Shown piece by piece: positions 18,423 to 26,884 of a stretch of 64,000 bases of DNA. Source of the DNA: Acinetobacter sp. LoGeW2-3. Lineage in GTDB: Bacteria > Pseudomonadota > Gammaproteobacteria > Pseudomonadales > Moraxellaceae. The notes beneath the pieces were generated by a model. That model saw nothing but the letters and a program-made list of their open reading frames with translations. It had not been told where the DNA came from and ran no database searches. Position 1 is the stretch's first letter; each line of letters opens with the position of its first letter. Location: positions 2,666,001-2,730,000 of the forward strand of contig NZ_CP024011.1 of assembly GCF_002688565.1 (NCBI RefSeq), in the 5' to 3' direction. The position numbers were made by a program, and so were the translations under genes.

Positions 18423-18872
18423 TTAATAGGTTTTATAAGGCAGGAATTTGCCAGACAATACCACATTGACTCGGTCACCATTCGGATTTTCCTCACGCTG
18501 AATGTCCATGCTGAAGTCAATCGCACTCATAATGCCGTCACCAAATTCTTCATGAATCAGCTCCTTAATGGTGGAGCCATATACATTCACCACTTCATAC
18601 CAGCGGTAAATCAGAGGATCTGTAGGAACGCTGGTTGGTAAAGAGCCTTTATAAGGCACAATTTGCAGCCATGCGACAGCTTCATCACTCAGGTCAAAAA
18701 TCTGACCAATTTTCTCTGCCTGTTCTTTATTAAATGCCATTTGCCCAAGACATGCAGCCGTTACCCATTCTTTAGAAAGACCAATTTCCTTGGCGACATC
18801 TGCCCATTTAATTGACTTTAAAACTTTCGCTGAAATGATCATGTCAGTTACTTGTTGACGATGGGTAATCAT
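18423..18872 (-). CDS. cynS: Cyanate hydratase (cyanase)
   Basis: 149 residues, near the family length (E. coli CynS 156). It converts cyanate and bicarbonate to ammonium and CO2, giving a nitrogen source and detoxification. The N-terminal helical DNA-binding-like domain is followed by the catalytic domain with all three active-site residues: R90 (YRWYE), E93 and S116 (DGIMSAIDF), each six positions before E. coli R96, E99 and S122. No cynT or cynX is next to it. A sigma-54-like promoter and an inverted repeat lie upstream, which suggests nitrogen control. Confidence 0.96.
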   Translation of the reverse strand: MITHRQQVTDMIISAKVLKSIKWADVAKEIGLSKEWVTAACLGQMAFNKEQAEKIGQIFDLSDEAVAWLQIVPYKGSLPTSVPTDPLIYRWYEVVNVYGSTIKELIHEEFGDGIMSAIDFSMDIQREENPNGDRVNVVLSGKFLPYKTY

Positions 18873-18922
18873 AAAAAATCTCCAGAATATTTTTAAAATA
18901 GATTTATGTGAAATTTCAACAA

Positions 18923-18955
18923 TGCAGTTCTCATGCCAACAATAGCTTTGGCATG
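18923..18955 (-). promoter_or_regulatory. Candidate sigma-54 promoter of cynS plus inverted repeat
   Basis: On the minus strand TGGCATGAGAACTGCA (18923-18938) has GG-N10-GC spacing, about 50 bases before cynS. It overlaps a perfect 8-base inverted repeat (18932-18939 and 18948-18955) that could be a regulator site or a second -24 element on the other strand. Confidence 0.5.
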
Positions 18956-19001
18956 AGGGTTAAATAAAAAATAAAGAATTGAATGATTTTTATATTATTT
19001 G

Positions 19002-19017
19002 TGGCACAGCTTTTGCT
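19002..19017 (+). promoter_or_regulatory. Sigma-54 promoter (-24/-12) of the formate/nitrite channel
   Basis: TGGCACAGCTTTTGCT matches the consensus TGGCAC-N5-TTGCW exactly, with GG-N10-GC spacing. Transcription should begin near 19028, giving a leader of about 135 bases that contains the two hairpins and terminator described next. Confidence 0.82.
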
Positions 19018-19033
19018 TCATTAACCACAAACG

Positions 19034-19122
19034 TGGCAATGGCGCCATAACACAAATTACCTGTTCTAATATTTAAGGCAACGACGCCTAAGGTTTAAAG
19101 GACCTTAGGCGTCGTTTTGTTT
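19034..19122 (+). promoter_or_regulatory. ANTAR-type antitermination leader (two hexaloop hairpins plus terminator)
   Basis: Hairpin P1 is TGGC-AATGGC-GCCA (19034-19047) and P2 is AGGC-AACGAC-GCCT (19076-19089). Both have six-base loops with A at position 1 and G at position 4, the known recognition features of ANTAR-domain antiterminators such as NasR and NasT. P2 shares bases with the 5' arm of a perfect 15-bp terminator (19080-19094 / 19102-19116) followed by a T-rich tract to 19122. Forming P2 would therefore prevent the terminator. The ANTAR protein itself is not in this window. Confidence 0.78.
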
Positions 19123-19162
19123 AAAGAACGGGTTCAGATTTAGAAATAATGAGGACGACCAT

Positions 19163-19972
19163 ATGGCATATCTTGCTCCTGCAGAATTTGCAAAAAAAGT
19201 AGTAGATGCTGGTGAAGCCAAGCTTCATATGGCAACGCGTGATGTTTTGATCCGTGCATTTATGGCGGGCGCGATTTTGGCCTTGGCAGCAGTATTTGCC
19301 ATCACTATCGCCGTTCAAACCGGGTCACCATTAATTGGTGCATTACTGTTCCCAGTCGGCTTCTGTATGTTGTATCTATTGGGCTATGACTTACTAACAG
19401 GGGTATTTGTACTAACACCACTGGCTTGGTTAGATAAACGACCTGGTGTCACATGGGCGCGTATTCTAAAGAATTGGGGTTTAGTATTTGCGGGTAACTT
19501 CACCGGTTGTTTAGTGGTAGCAGTACTGATGGCCGTGGTTTATACCATGGGTTTTGCAGCAGATCCGAATCCAGTCGGTGAAAAAATTGCCCATATTGGT
19601 GAAGATCGTACACTAGGTTATGCAGCTTATGGGTTGTCAGGCTGGATGACCATTTTTATCCGTGGCATGTTGTGTAACTGGATGGTGTCATTGGGCGTGA
19701 TTGGCGCCATGATGTCGACTACAGTGAGCGGTAAATTTATCGCGATGTGGATGCCAGTAATGCTGTTCTTTGCGATGGGCTTTGAACACTCTGTCGTGAA
19801 TATGTTCCTGTTCCCATTCGCCATGATGATGGGTGGTGACTTCTCGATTGCTGACTACTTCTTATGGAATGAACTTCCTGTCGCTTTGGGTAACTTAGTG
19901 GGCGGTTTATCTTTAACTGGTCTAGCGCTCTATACGACTCATGTTCGTACTGGTGCAAAAAAAGAATTTTAA
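19163..19972 (+). CDS. Formate/nitrite transporter family channel (NirC/FocA-like)
   Basis: 269 residues, six membrane segments, a pentameric FNT channel for small monovalent acids (nitrite, formate, hydrosulfide). The N-terminus (MAYLAPAEFAKKVVDAGEAK) and the membrane motifs are typical, with GNFTGC near residue 112 and NWMVSLG near 172 as the central re-entrant regions. The sigma-54 promoter and ANTAR-type leader upstream are those of nitrate/nitrite assimilation genes, so nitrite (or nitrate-derived nitrite) is the favoured substrate. A terminator separates it from the kinase-phosphatase gene 51 bases downstream. Confidence 0.9.
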   Translation: MAYLAPAEFAKKVVDAGEAKLHMATRDVLIRAFMAGAILALAAVFAITIAVQTGSPLIGALLFPVGFCMLYLLGYDLLTGVFVLTPLAWLDKRPGVTWARILKNWGLVFAGNFTGCLVVAVLMAVVYTMGFAADPNPVGEKIAHIGEDRTLGYAAYGLSGWMTIFIRGMLCNWMVSLGVIGAMMSTTVSGKFIAMWMPVMLFFAMGFEHSVVNMFLFPFAMMMGGDFSIADYFLWNELPVALGNLVGGLSLTGLALYTTHVRTGAKKEF

Positions 19973-19987
19973 TCATTCACCATTTTT

Positions 19988-20014
19988 AAAGGGATCAATT
20001 TGATCCCTTTTTGA
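19988..20014 (+). terminator. Terminator between channel and kinase-phosphatase genes
   Basis: Ten-base arms AAAGGGATCA/TGATCCCTTT with a 3-base loop and T run. The next start codon is only 10 bases after it, so it probably limits rather than blocks downstream expression. Confidence 0.75.
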
Positions 20015-20023
20015 GTTTTTAGC

Positions 20024-21748
20024 ATGAAAAAAATATTAAAAGTCAGTATTGGGCAATATTCTACTGCCGGGATTAAAGAGCAGAACCAGGATTTCTATGG
20101 CATATATCTGCCTGAAGGCCATGTGCTGAAGCAAAAAGGCATTGCTTGCGTCATGGCTGATGGGATTGGTAGCAGTAATGTCAGTCATATTGCCGCAGAA
20201 ACCGCTGTCGGCGGTTTTTTATCTGACTATTATTCTACTTCGGATGCCTGGAGCATGCAGACTTCCGCAGAACGGGTAATCCGCGCAACTAACTCATGGT
20301 TGTATGCGCAGACCCAGCAAAGTCAGGGACGTTTTGATAAAGACCGGGGCTATGTATGCACCTTATCTGCACTGATTTTAAAACAGCAACAAGCTCATAT
20401 TTTTCATGTGGGGGACAGCCGGATCTACCGAATCCGTAATGGAGAAATTGAATTACTCACCCACGACCATCGGGTCTGGTTATCTTCAAGAGAGCATTAT
20501 CTTAGCCGTGCTTTAGGTGCCGATTATCGGATAGAGATCGATTACCAGAGCATTGAACTAAAAGAAAAAGATATCTTTTTACTCATGACTGATGGGGTTT
20601 ATGAATTTGTCACAGATCAGCAATTATTAGATCTAACTTTAGCAGATGAAGATTTAAATCATCTTGCCAAAACTTTAGTTGAACAGGCCTTAAAACAGGG
20701 CAGTGATGATAACTTAAGTCTTCAGGTGCTCCATGTAGAGCAATTACCTGAACTAGATCAGTTTTATATTCAGCAGGATTATGTATTTCCACAACAGCTC
20801 AGCAAAGGTGAAGTTTTTGAAGACTATGTGATTGATAAAATATTGCACCAAAATCATCGCAGCTGCCTGTATTTGGCACATGATTGCCAGCAGCAGCCAT
20901 TGGTCATAAAAACTTTGGGGGTTGATTTACAGCAAGATGAAAATGCCGTAGAGCAGTTTCAACTCGAAGATTGGGTATCTAAACGTCTAAAACATGAAAA
21001 TCTGATGCAGTGTTACGGACATAACACAGAGAAAAAATATTTATTCCAATGCTATGAATATTTACAGGGAGAAACCCTGGATCGCTGGCTGCATCGCCAG
21101 AAAAAACCTTTACAACTCGAAGACATTTTACCCATTCTGCAACAAACGGCTTTGGCTTTAAATGCAATGCATCGACTGGAGATGCTGCACCAAGATGTTC
21201 GTCCAGAAAATATCATGGTCTTAAACAATGAAAACAGCATTAAAATTAAGTTGATTGATTATGGTTCAACGGCGGTACGTGGCCTGGCAGAAGTTAATCC
21301 ACAGCATGCCAATCGTCCCTTAGGCACATTAGCCTTTATGGCACCGGAGTATTTTATTGATGCTGCACCTTCAGTTCGCTCTGATCAGTTTTCTCTGGCA
21401 GTGATGAGTTATTATTTGCTTACTCGACAATTACCGTATGGTACCGATCTGGTGCGTTGCCAAAGCTTAAGCCAACAGAAAAAAGTTCAATATCATTCTA
21501 TTCAGAAATATCGGCCTGATTTACCCATATGGTTAGATAAAATCTTAGGCCAAGCGCTGAGTATTGAACCGACACATCGTTTTGAGGCATTGTCTGAACT
21601 CATTCATAATCTGGCGCATCCTTCCAAACAGTTATTGAAGACTAAACCAGCAGCCATCATCGAACGTGATCCTTTACGTTTTTGGCAAATAAGTTGCGCC
21701 GTATTAGGGCTATTATTTCTTTTGAGTATTGCTTGGCCATTTATTTAA
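20024..21748 (+). CDS. Bifunctional PP2C phosphatase - Ser/Thr protein kinase, membrane-tailed
   Basis: 574 residues. Residues about 1-240 are a PP2C (PPM) phosphatase with metal motifs VMADGIG, HVGDSR, LMTDGVYE and DDNLS. Residues about 270-530 are a Hanks-type kinase: VIK lysine, catalytic HQDVRPEN in place of HRDLKPEN, DYG in place of DFG, and an APE-like GTLAFMAPEYF. A single membrane segment ends the protein (about 553-572). This fusion commonly lies in nitrate/nitrite assimilation loci of Pseudomonas-type bacteria, and here follows the FNT channel. Substrates are unknown; control of the channel or of assimilation enzymes is inference. Confidence 0.88.
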   Translation: MKKILKVSIGQYSTAGIKEQNQDFYGIYLPEGHVLKQKGIACVMADGIGSSNVSHIAAETAVGGFLSDYYSTSDAWSMQTSAERVIRATNSWLYAQTQQSQGRFDKDRGYVCTLSALILKQQQAHIFHVGDSRIYRIRNGEIELLTHDHRVWLSSREHYLSRALGADYRIEIDYQSIELKEKDIFLLMTDGVYEFVTDQQLLDLTLADEDLNHLAKTLVEQALKQGSDDNLSLQVLHVEQLPELDQFYIQQDYVFPQQLSKGEVFEDYVIDKILHQNHRSCLYLAHDCQQQPLVIKTLGVDLQQDENAVEQFQLEDWVSKRLKHENLMQCYGHNTEKKYLFQCYEYLQGETLDRWLHRQKKPLQLEDILPILQQTALALNAMHRLEMLHQDVRPENIMVLNNENSIKIKLIDYGSTAVRGLAEVNPQHANRPLGTLAFMAPEYFIDAAPSVRSDQFSLAVMSYYLLTRQLPYGTDLVRCQSLSQQKKVQYHSIQKYRPDLPIWLDKILGQALSIEPTHRFEALSELIHNLAHPSKQLLKTKPAAIIERDPLRFWQISCAVLGLLFLLSIAWPFI

Positions 21749-21934
21749 GTAGATAAGATAAAACCCTACTAAAAGTTAAAAGTAAATAGCTATGTTTTAT
21801 GCCAAATAGACTATTAGATTGAATGTCAAAATTACCGCAATCAATCAACAACCAGAAAAAACAAGAACAGTATGTTCGTTGCTTAAATGAGCTTTTATGA
21901 TAAGGCAATAATGACAAGAAAGCAGGGAACCAAG

Positions 21935-23260
21935 ATGTCTGCTCAAATTTTACGGTCTATCGTGAGTACTGTAATGATATTGGTATTCACTGGATGCATG
22001 TCATCTTCTAAGTCTCTGATTATAGACAGTTATGGTCCTCAACCTCATCTGCCTGAACCCAAATCAAGCCTGTTTCCTGTCGTCAATATCGCACCTGCCA
22101 AAGGCTGGCCCGTAAATACAATGCCTACACCGGCTGCAGGTTTAAAAGTACAAGCATTTGCCAAAGATCTTCAGCATCCGCGTTGGCTTTATGTCCTGCC
22201 GAATGGAGATGTATTAGTGGCTGAAACCGATGCACCGCCTAAGCCTGAGGATAGCAAGGGAATTAAAGGTAAAATTATGAAACTGGTGATGCAAAGGGCG
22301 GGATCATCTTATCCAAGTGCCAACCGTATCAGCCTGCTACGAGACAGCAATCATGACGGTGTCGCGGATCAAAAAACCATATTTCTGCAAAATTTAAATT
22401 CTCCCTTTGGTATGACACTTGTAGGGAATACGCTGTATGTGGCTAATACTGATGCTTTAGTGAGCTTTCCTTATCAATCAGGTATGACCCAAATTAAATC
22501 AAGTGGTCGTAAAGTATTGGATTTACCCGCTGGTCCTTTAAATCATCACTGGACTAAAAACGTAATTGCCAATCCTCATGGTACTAAACTTTATATTACA
22601 GTCGGTTCAAACAGTAATGTGGCAGAAAATGGACTGGATCAGGAAAAAGGACGAGCGCTGATCATGGAATATGATATTGCCAGTTTTCAAGCTCGGCCAT
22701 TTGCGACTGGCTTACGCAATCCGAATGGAATGGATTGGCAACCTCAAAGTGCAGCGTTATGGACCGTCGTCAATGAACGAGATGAAATCGGCAATGATCT
22801 GGTACCTGATTATATGACCTCTGTAAAAGACGGCGCTTTTTATGGCTGGCCATATAGTTATTATGGACAACATGTCGATTCACGGGTAAAACCGCAAAAT
22901 CCTGAGCTGGTTGCACGTGCGATAAAACCGGATTATGCATTGGGCAACCATACGGCATCACTGGGTTTGGCCTTTTATAAGGCTGCATTAATACCTCAAT
23001 ATCGCGGTGGTGCACTGATTGGCCAGCATGGTTCCTGGAACAGAAAACCCCATAGTGGCTATAAAGTGGTTTTTATCCCGTTTAGAAATGGGCAACCTTC
23101 TGGTCAGCCACAAGATGTGCTGACTGGTTTTTTAAGCAAGAATGGAGAGGCATTTGGAAGACCCGTTGGTGTAACTGTGGATTTATTAGGCGCAATATTG
23201 GTCGCTGATGATGTAGGGAATGTGATTTGGCGCGTATCACCGAGTGAAAGCACTCATTGA
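21935..23260 (+). CDS. PQQ-type sugar (L-sorbosone) dehydrogenase family lipoprotein
   Basis: About 441 residues from ATG 21935, which has AGGGA upstream; the frame is open to 21887. The N-terminus is a lipoprotein signal ending VFTGC. The rest is a six-bladed beta-propeller of the sorbosone/glucose dehydrogenase type (GSDH), with HPRWLYVLPNGDVLVAE at the first blade, GLRNPNGMDWQP in the middle and GQHGSWNRKPHSGYKV near the end, each typical of the family. It should oxidise a sugar or aldehyde in the periplasm using PQQ. No PQQ genes are nearby; PQQ source is not known from this window. Confidence 0.85.
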   Translation: MSAQILRSIVSTVMILVFTGCMSSSKSLIIDSYGPQPHLPEPKSSLFPVVNIAPAKGWPVNTMPTPAAGLKVQAFAKDLQHPRWLYVLPNGDVLVAETDAPPKPEDSKGIKGKIMKLVMQRAGSSYPSANRISLLRDSNHDGVADQKTIFLQNLNSPFGMTLVGNTLYVANTDALVSFPYQSGMTQIKSSGRKVLDLPAGPLNHHWTKNVIANPHGTKLYITVGSNSNVAENGLDQEKGRALIMEYDIASFQARPFATGLRNPNGMDWQPQSAALWTVVNERDEIGNDLVPDYMTSVKDGAFYGWPYSYYGQHVDSRVKPQNPELVARAIKPDYALGNHTASLGLAFYKAALIPQYRGGALIGQHGSWNRKPHSGYKVVFIPFRNGQPSGQPQDVLTGFLSKNGEAFGRPVGVTVDLLGAILVADDVGNVIWRVSPSESTH

Positions 23261-23774
23261 TAATCAAAAAAAGGGCTAAAGATACTCGTCTGCAGATTTT
23301 GAGAAATAAATATAATGATGGAAAGGGGATGGAAAGGGTTTGAATTTGAAAAATAATGAGTAAAATAAAAGCCTTATAGTCTCTCCCAAAACTATAAGGC
23401 TTAGCGGCTGTAGTCTCTTCTTTTATCACTTACCATCCGAGTAAGTTCGCTGTCTTTCGACTTTATTATCGTTATTATGCGGTTATTATCAGCTTTCCTT
23501 GCTGACTCTTTATGTGAAAGATAATGTCAAAAATATTGATATTAGGAAATAGGGTAATTGCTCTAATCTGTGTAAGTAATATCTTACAAAAAATAACACT
23601 TTTAAACAAAAGTAAACATTAAATGAAAGTTCTTGTAAAAAAGCTCTGTTTCAAGCCATATTTCGGTTAGCATGTTGGTGATTTTTATTAATTTATCCTA
23701 AACTAAATTCAAAACTTTTAAGATACAATTTCTTGATCAAACAATCAGAATTGCTATCTTATATACGGAATCAC
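23261..23774. other. Gene-free AT-rich region with one strong inverted repeat
   Basis: About 510 bases. The only clear structure is the 12-bp perfect hairpin at 23369-23402. The rest (23403-23774) is AT-rich without an open frame of note, a recognised RNA or a repeat. Confidence 0.5.
23369..23402 (-). terminator. Perfect 12-bp hairpin, minus-strand terminator
   Basis: Arms 23369-23380 and 23391-23402 with a 10-base loop. On the minus strand it is followed by a T-rich run; on the plus strand it is not. It would end transcripts from the DUF1826-like gene, 370 bases away, or an unseen short RNA. Confidence 0.6.
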
Positions 23775-24470
23775 TTAACAAATTAATAGCAGTCTATACT
23801 CATTGTTTTCAACCGGTGCTCGATGCACACACGGTAAAACCTGTTGTGTTGGATGATCAACAGCCAGTCGCCAGAGGTGTCCTAGACCTAAATTTACAGG
23901 ATGTGCATCTGGTTTAGGCTGATAATGCAGATCAAAGAAATATTCTGCGAGAAAGGCTTCGAAATCAGCTTCAGGTCCATCATGTAATTGTTTGAGTTGT
24001 GCTCTAATTTCTGGAATCAAAACTTTTTGCTCAACCTGGTCATTGGGCAAAATGTCACTTGCAGCCCCATGATAGGTACATAAAAATGTATCCGTTTCGA
24101 TGGGCGAACGGTCCACATGATAGGAATAGACATCGGTTGAAATGAAGTCGAGCTCATCATCCCGTTCATAGCATTTCAGCAAATTCAAAGAAGGAGAAGC
24201 GCCGTAGTCAGTTAATAACTGCATATCTTTTAAAATAATTTCTCTGGCTAGATGACCATTTTCAGAAAGCTGAAGTGCCAAAAGATCCTCAATAGACACT
24301 TCGGTCATGTTTTCTTTTAACTCTAATTTAGCGACAATTTCTTTAAAATCACCCAGCAAATTTCTAGACCAACAAATGGCGTTCATCTCACCTTGAAAAT
24401 TTGTATGAACAAGTTCAAAAAAATTTGAAACTACGCCAATTTGATTATTGCCAGCAAATGTATTCGCCAT
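23775..24470 (-). CDS. DUF1826-like protein with HxD...H...R pattern
   Basis: 231 residues, cytosolic, no signal. The C-terminal half resembles DUF1826: SYHVDRSP, TFLCTYHGAAS, then CVHRAP and YRLLL near the end. The pattern H-x-D, a distal H and an R ten residues later recalls Fe(II)/2-oxoglutarate oxygenases, but the function of the family is not known. DUF1826 genes often accompany COG0523 metal chaperones; here the neighbour is a CDF metal exporter on the other strand. I see no Zur-type box. Assignment rests on remembered motifs only. Confidence 0.5.
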   Translation of the reverse strand: MANTFAGNNQIGVVSNFFELVHTNFQGEMNAICWSRNLLGDFKEIVAKLELKENMTEVSIEDLLALQLSENGHLAREIILKDMQLLTDYGASPSLNLLKCYERDDELDFISTDVYSYHVDRSPIETDTFLCTYHGAASDILPNDQVEQKVLIPEIRAQLKQLHDGPEADFEAFLAEYFFDLHYQPKPDAHPVNLGLGHLWRLAVDHPTQQVLPCVHRAPVENNEYRLLLIC

Positions 24471-24761
24471 CTGAGAATGAAGTCACTTTTAAACCGTGCC
24501 CAATAATACACTTAGATGTTGAGAAGGGAAGAATGATGCACGACATAAATTAGAAACTTAATCTTCCTATTTGCTTCTAGAGAACCTTCATATATTGAGC
24601 ATTGTCAGCAGATTTGGTATTTCCGGCACTGTATCGCAAGATGAATAATCATATACAAAATTTTAAATTAGAAACAGAATAATCATTTTAAAATTAAGTA
24701 AATACGCGCAGTATAATTTTGAGACAGATCGTCCAGTGTATTTCTAAGCAAGGAATGCCTC

Positions 24762-25664
24762 ATGAGTGAATCACATCAGCACGACCATAGTCATTTTGAA
24801 GTATCAGAAAAAAATGCAAAAAAACTATATCTGGCACTGGGGTTAACAACAACGTTTTTAATTATTGAAGTGATTGCAGCAGTCATTACCCAGAGCCTGG
24901 CGTTACTTTCAGATGCTGCACATATGCTGACAGATACAGCGGCATTGGCTATTGCCCTGGCTGCAATAAAAATTGGGCAAAAACCTGCAGATGACAAACG
25001 CACTTTTGGTTATCAACGCTTTGAAATCCTGGCAGCATTATTTAATGCCGTCATGCTATTTGCGGTCGCGATCTATATTCTGTTTGAAGCCTATCAACGA
25101 TTTCAGCATCCCCCTGAGATCCAGAGTATTGGCATGCTGATCGTGGCAATATGTGGTTTGGCAATTAACCTGATTTCAATGAGTATTTTAGCCTCAGGAA
25201 GTAAAGAAAGCCTGAATGTCAAAGGTGCTTATCTTGAGGTATTGAGTGATGCCATAGGATCTGTCGGTGTCATTATTGGCGCCATTCTGATTTATTACAC
25301 CGACTGGATGTGGATTGATACGGTGATTGCAGTATTGATTGGATTCTGGGTGCTGCCAAGAACCTGGATTTTGTTAAAGCAAAGTACCAATATTTTACTA
25401 GAAGGCGTACCAAAAGAGATTGATATTGAAAAATTAAGAAATGATTTACTCAGTCTGGAAGGTGTACAAGATATTCATGAGTTAAAAGTTTGGGCGATCA
25501 CATCGAAAAAGATTATTTTAACGGTACATTTGATTGCACCCCATGCAGATCCAAAAAGATTACATGATGAGGCTTTTCACATGCTGCAGGATAAACATCA
25601 TATTCATGAAATCACATTACAGATTGAAGATGAACATTGGCATGATCACCACCATCAGCATTAG
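24762..25664 (+). CDS. Cation diffusion facilitator, CzcD/ZitB-type
   Basis: 300 residues, six membrane segments and a cytoplasmic C-terminal domain. It exports Zn(II) (also Co, Cd in relatives) in exchange for protons. Visible: histidine-rich N-terminus (HQHDHSHFE), the TM2 metal site SDAAHMLTD (50-58), the TM5 region EVLSDAIGS, and a histidine-rich C-terminal tail (HWHDHHHQH). AAGGA precedes the ATG. Monocistronic. No metal-sensing regulator is next to it. Confidence 0.93.
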   Translation: MSESHQHDHSHFEVSEKNAKKLYLALGLTTTFLIIEVIAAVITQSLALLSDAAHMLTDTAALAIALAAIKIGQKPADDKRTFGYQRFEILAALFNAVMLFAVAIYILFEAYQRFQHPPEIQSIGMLIVAICGLAINLISMSILASGSKESLNVKGAYLEVLSDAIGSVGVIIGAILIYYTDWMWIDTVIAVLIGFWVLPRTWILLKQSTNILLEGVPKEIDIEKLRNDLLSLEGVQDIHELKVWAITSKKIILTVHLIAPHADPKRLHDEAFHMLQDKHHIHEITLQIEDEHWHDHHHQH

Positions 25665-25718
25665 GCGTATTAATCATTAAAAGCATTAAGCAAGCCACTC
25701 GAGAGAAACCCCTTAAAG

Positions 25719-25731
25719 TGAATTTTACTCA
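25719..25731 (+). promoter_or_regulatory. Candidate MetR box upstream of mesX
   Basis: TGAATTTTACTCA matches TGAA-N5-TTCA with one mismatch and shares AAGTGAATTT with the better box at 28539. It is about 105 bases before the mesX start. Confidence 0.5.
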
Positions 25732-25836
25732 GCTTTAACTGAATTTATATCGTTTTACTCATGTTTTGATTCACGCTTAAATACAGCCATACAGAAATTT
25801 AGTCTTTATGTTAAAAATTTAGGGTTGTGAATCTCC

Positions 25837-26835
25837 ATGAGTAATAAATTTGCATGTTCAATAAAACGTATTCGTTTTGATGAGAACTACGAGCCAGCAA
25901 ACAATACACGCTTAACCACTAACTTTGCCAATTTGGCGCGTGGCGAAAGTCGTCAAGAAAACCTTCGTCGTACTCTAACGATGATCAATAATCGCTTTAA
26001 TAGCTTGGCGACTGTCGATAACCCTAAAGGTGATCGCTATTCACTTGAGATCGATATCATCTCTGCTGAAATTGATATTGAAGGGAATGGTCAAACCTTC
26101 CCATTTATTGAGACCCTCAAAAGCACCATTATCGATCATAAAACGGGGGAACGTATTGAAGGTATGATCGGTAATAGCTTTTCTTCCTACGTACGTGATT
26201 ATGACTTTAGTGTGGTGCTTCCTGCATTGGGCTGTAAGTTTAATGAAATGCCTGAAGACTTTGGTGACTTGCATGGCAAGCTGTATTTGCATTTGGTGAA
26301 CTCTAATGTGTTTAAAGCAGAATTTAAAAAGCAGCCAGTAATTTGTCTGAGTATTTCAACCACTAAAACTTATTACCAAACTGCAAATGTACATCCGATC
26401 TTAGGTGTGGAATACACCAATGATGATTACTCTCGTACAGATGCATATTTCGCCAAAATGGGTTTAAGTGTACGTTACTTCAAACCTCAAGGTGCTAACG
26501 CACCACTGGCATTCTACTGTGCAGGTGACTTGCTACGTGACTACACCGATTTTGAACTGATCAGTGCCATTAGTACTATGGAAAGCTTCCAACGCATCTA
26601 TCGTCCTGAAATCTATAACACGAATTCACCTGCAGGTGTTGTGTACCAACCCAGCTTGAGCTATGGCGATTATTCATTGACGCGTGTTGTCTATGACCGT
26701 GTTGAACGTGGTGAATTGGCTGTGAAACAAGGGAAATGGACAGAAGAAAACTTTATCAAGCCATATAAAAACATTCTTGATGAATGGGCTACAAATTTTA
26801 AAGTAGAAAAAGCTCAGCCAGACCAAGCTGCTTAA
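25837..26835 (+). CDS. mesX: MesX (DUF1852), partner of the MesD methionine synthase
   Basis: 332 residues, cytosolic, recognised as DUF1852 by its opening (FACSIKRIRFDENYEPANN) and its constant position before a short MetE-like protein. Genetic work on folate-independent methionine synthases in Acinetobacter and relatives showed that MesD needs this partner, and that the pair works only with oxygen. Its chemistry is still unclear. It lies 49 bases upstream of mesD; the flavin reductase gene after mesD suggests a reduced-flavin input. MetR-like box upstream. Confidence 0.9.
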   Translation: MSNKFACSIKRIRFDENYEPANNTRLTTNFANLARGESRQENLRRTLTMINNRFNSLATVDNPKGDRYSLEIDIISAEIDIEGNGQTFPFIETLKSTIIDHKTGERIEGMIGNSFSSYVRDYDFSVVLPALGCKFNEMPEDFGDLHGKLYLHLVNSNVFKAEFKKQPVICLSISTTKTYYQTANVHPILGVEYTNDDYSRTDAYFAKMGLSVRYFKPQGANAPLAFYCAGDLLRDYTDFELISAISTMESFQRIYRPEIYNTNSPAGVVYQPSLSYGDYSLTRVVYDRVERGELAVKQGKWTEENFIKPYKNILDEWATNFKVEKAQPDQAA

Positions 26836-26884
26836 TACACCAGATTAATTAAAGATTTACGAAATTAAAGAAAGAAGATTAGAT

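Noticed and set aside
23369..23402. 12-bp hairpin as terminator of the PQQ dehydrogenase gene
   Set aside because: On the plus strand no T run follows it and it is 110 bases after the stop; the T run is on the minus-strand side.
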